Positions 5,795 through 6,279 of a stretch of 6,279 nt of DNA are shown piece by piece. A program made the position numbers and the translations under genes. The stretch spans positions 1 to 6,279 of the forward strand of contig CALMAR010000100.1 of the NCBI GenBank assembly GCA_937859855.1, written 5' to 3'. The notes under the pieces are model-generated. The model made no database searches and was not told the origin of the DNA. It saw only the letters and a list, made by a program, of their open reading frames with translations. Position 1 is the stretch's first letter. The number at the start of each line of letters is the position of its first letter. The DNA is from an uncultured Kineosporia sp. (GTDB lineage Bacteria > Actinomycetota > Actinomycetes > Actinomycetales > Kineosporiaceae).

Positions 5795-6279
5795 GCGAGC
5801 CGTCCGTCCCTGAGCCCGACCTCTCTCTCGGCGTCACCTGGCCGTCGCTGGCGACCTTCCGTGAGCTGGCCACCACCCGCCGGGTGATTCCGGTGGTCCG
5901 CCGGTTCCTGGCCGACGAGCACACGCCGGTCGGGCTCTACCGGGCGCTGGCCCAGAACCGGCCGGGGACCTTCCTGCTCGAATCGGCCGAACACGGCGGG
6001 GTCTGGTCGCGCTGGAGCATCATCGGCGCCGCGAGCAGCGCCACCCTGACCGCGGCCGGCGGTGAGCTGCGCTGGATCGGTGAGCCACCGGCCGGGATGC
6101 CAGTCAGCGGTGATCCGCTGCTGGCACTGCGGGACACGGTGGCCCGGCTGAAGACGCCCGCACTGCCCGGTCTGCCGCCGCTGACCGGCGGGATGGTCGG
6201 GTTCATCAGCTGGGACGCCCGCCGGCGCTGGGAGCGGCTGCCCGCGCGGGCGTCCGATGAGCTGGCCATACCCGAACTG
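5791..6279 (+). CDS. trpE: Anthranilate synthase component I TrpE, N-terminal part (runs off right edge)
   Basis: TrpE converts chorismate to anthranilate with ammonia from TrpG, the first committed step of tryptophan synthesis. Only 163 of the usual roughly 500 residues are present. They cover the N-terminal domain that binds tryptophan for feedback control, not the chorismate-binding domain. The motif LLESAE (62-67), which in studied TrpE proteins contacts inhibitory tryptophan, is intact and followed by SRWSIIG (73-79). [19 protein letters not shown] (133-151) is a second family landmark. The start ATG at 5791 lies within the last codons of hisI (ATGA overlap) with GGAGG at 5782-5786 four bases upstream. 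The short-spaced site and overlap suggest coupling to hisI. There is no room for a classical leader-peptide attenuator directly before it. The N-terminal wording favours TrpE over PabB. Confidence 0.93.
   Translation, partial: MSEPSVPEPDLSLGVTWPSLATFRELATTRRVIPVVRRFLADEHTPVGLYRALAQNRPGTFLLESAEHGGVWSRWSIIGAASSATLTAAGGELRWIGEPPAGMPVSGDPLLALRDTVARLKTPALPGLPPLTGGMVGFISWDARRRWERLPARASDELAIPEL

Overview
The window looks like chromosomal DNA from a high-GC Gram-positive bacterium (Actinomycetota). Base composition is strongly GC-rich with G/C in most third codon positions. GTG starts are common. HisF has a distinctly actinobacterial wording, and histidine and tryptophan genes lie together as in many actinobacteria. 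A member of the Propionibacteriales or a relative is a guess; the sequence alone does not fix the genus.

Layout. Positions 1-476 (minus strand) hold the N-terminal part of a small, probably four-helix membrane protein that runs off the left edge. It is divergent from hisF (589-1359, plus), which has a good leaderless-type -10 element just before its GTG. After a 195-bp GC-rich gap come two co-oriented ABC exporter half-transporters (1555-3510 and 3510-5294) whose stop and start codons overlap by one base (TGATG). A tandem array of an 11-bp unit begins inside the last codons of the second ABC gene and fills much of the 134-bp gap before hisI (5429-5794). hisI overlaps the start of trpE (5791 to beyond the right edge) by four bases (ATGA).

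How the genes work together. HisF makes the imidazole ring of histidine (as the cyclase of the HisF-HisH glutamine amidotransferase). HisI opens the PR-AMP ring earlier in the same pathway. TrpE is the chorismate-binding subunit of anthranilate synthase, the first committed step to tryptophan. The two ABC proteins form an obvious heterodimer. The first subunit has a degenerate nucleotide site (His for the A-loop Tyr, Asp for the catalytic Glu, Tyr for the switch His) but a perfect LSGGQ signature. The second has intact catalytic residues but an altered signature (LSAGE). Together they make one normal and one dead ATP site, as in TM287/288 and BmrC/BmrD. The substrate cannot be read from the sequence.

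Nothing here is clearly a new system. The points most worth a second look are the 11-bp iteron-like array in front of hisI, the ABC pair lodged between hisF and hisI, the complementary decay of the two ATP sites, and a perfect 21-bp duplication at the 5' end of the first ABC gene.
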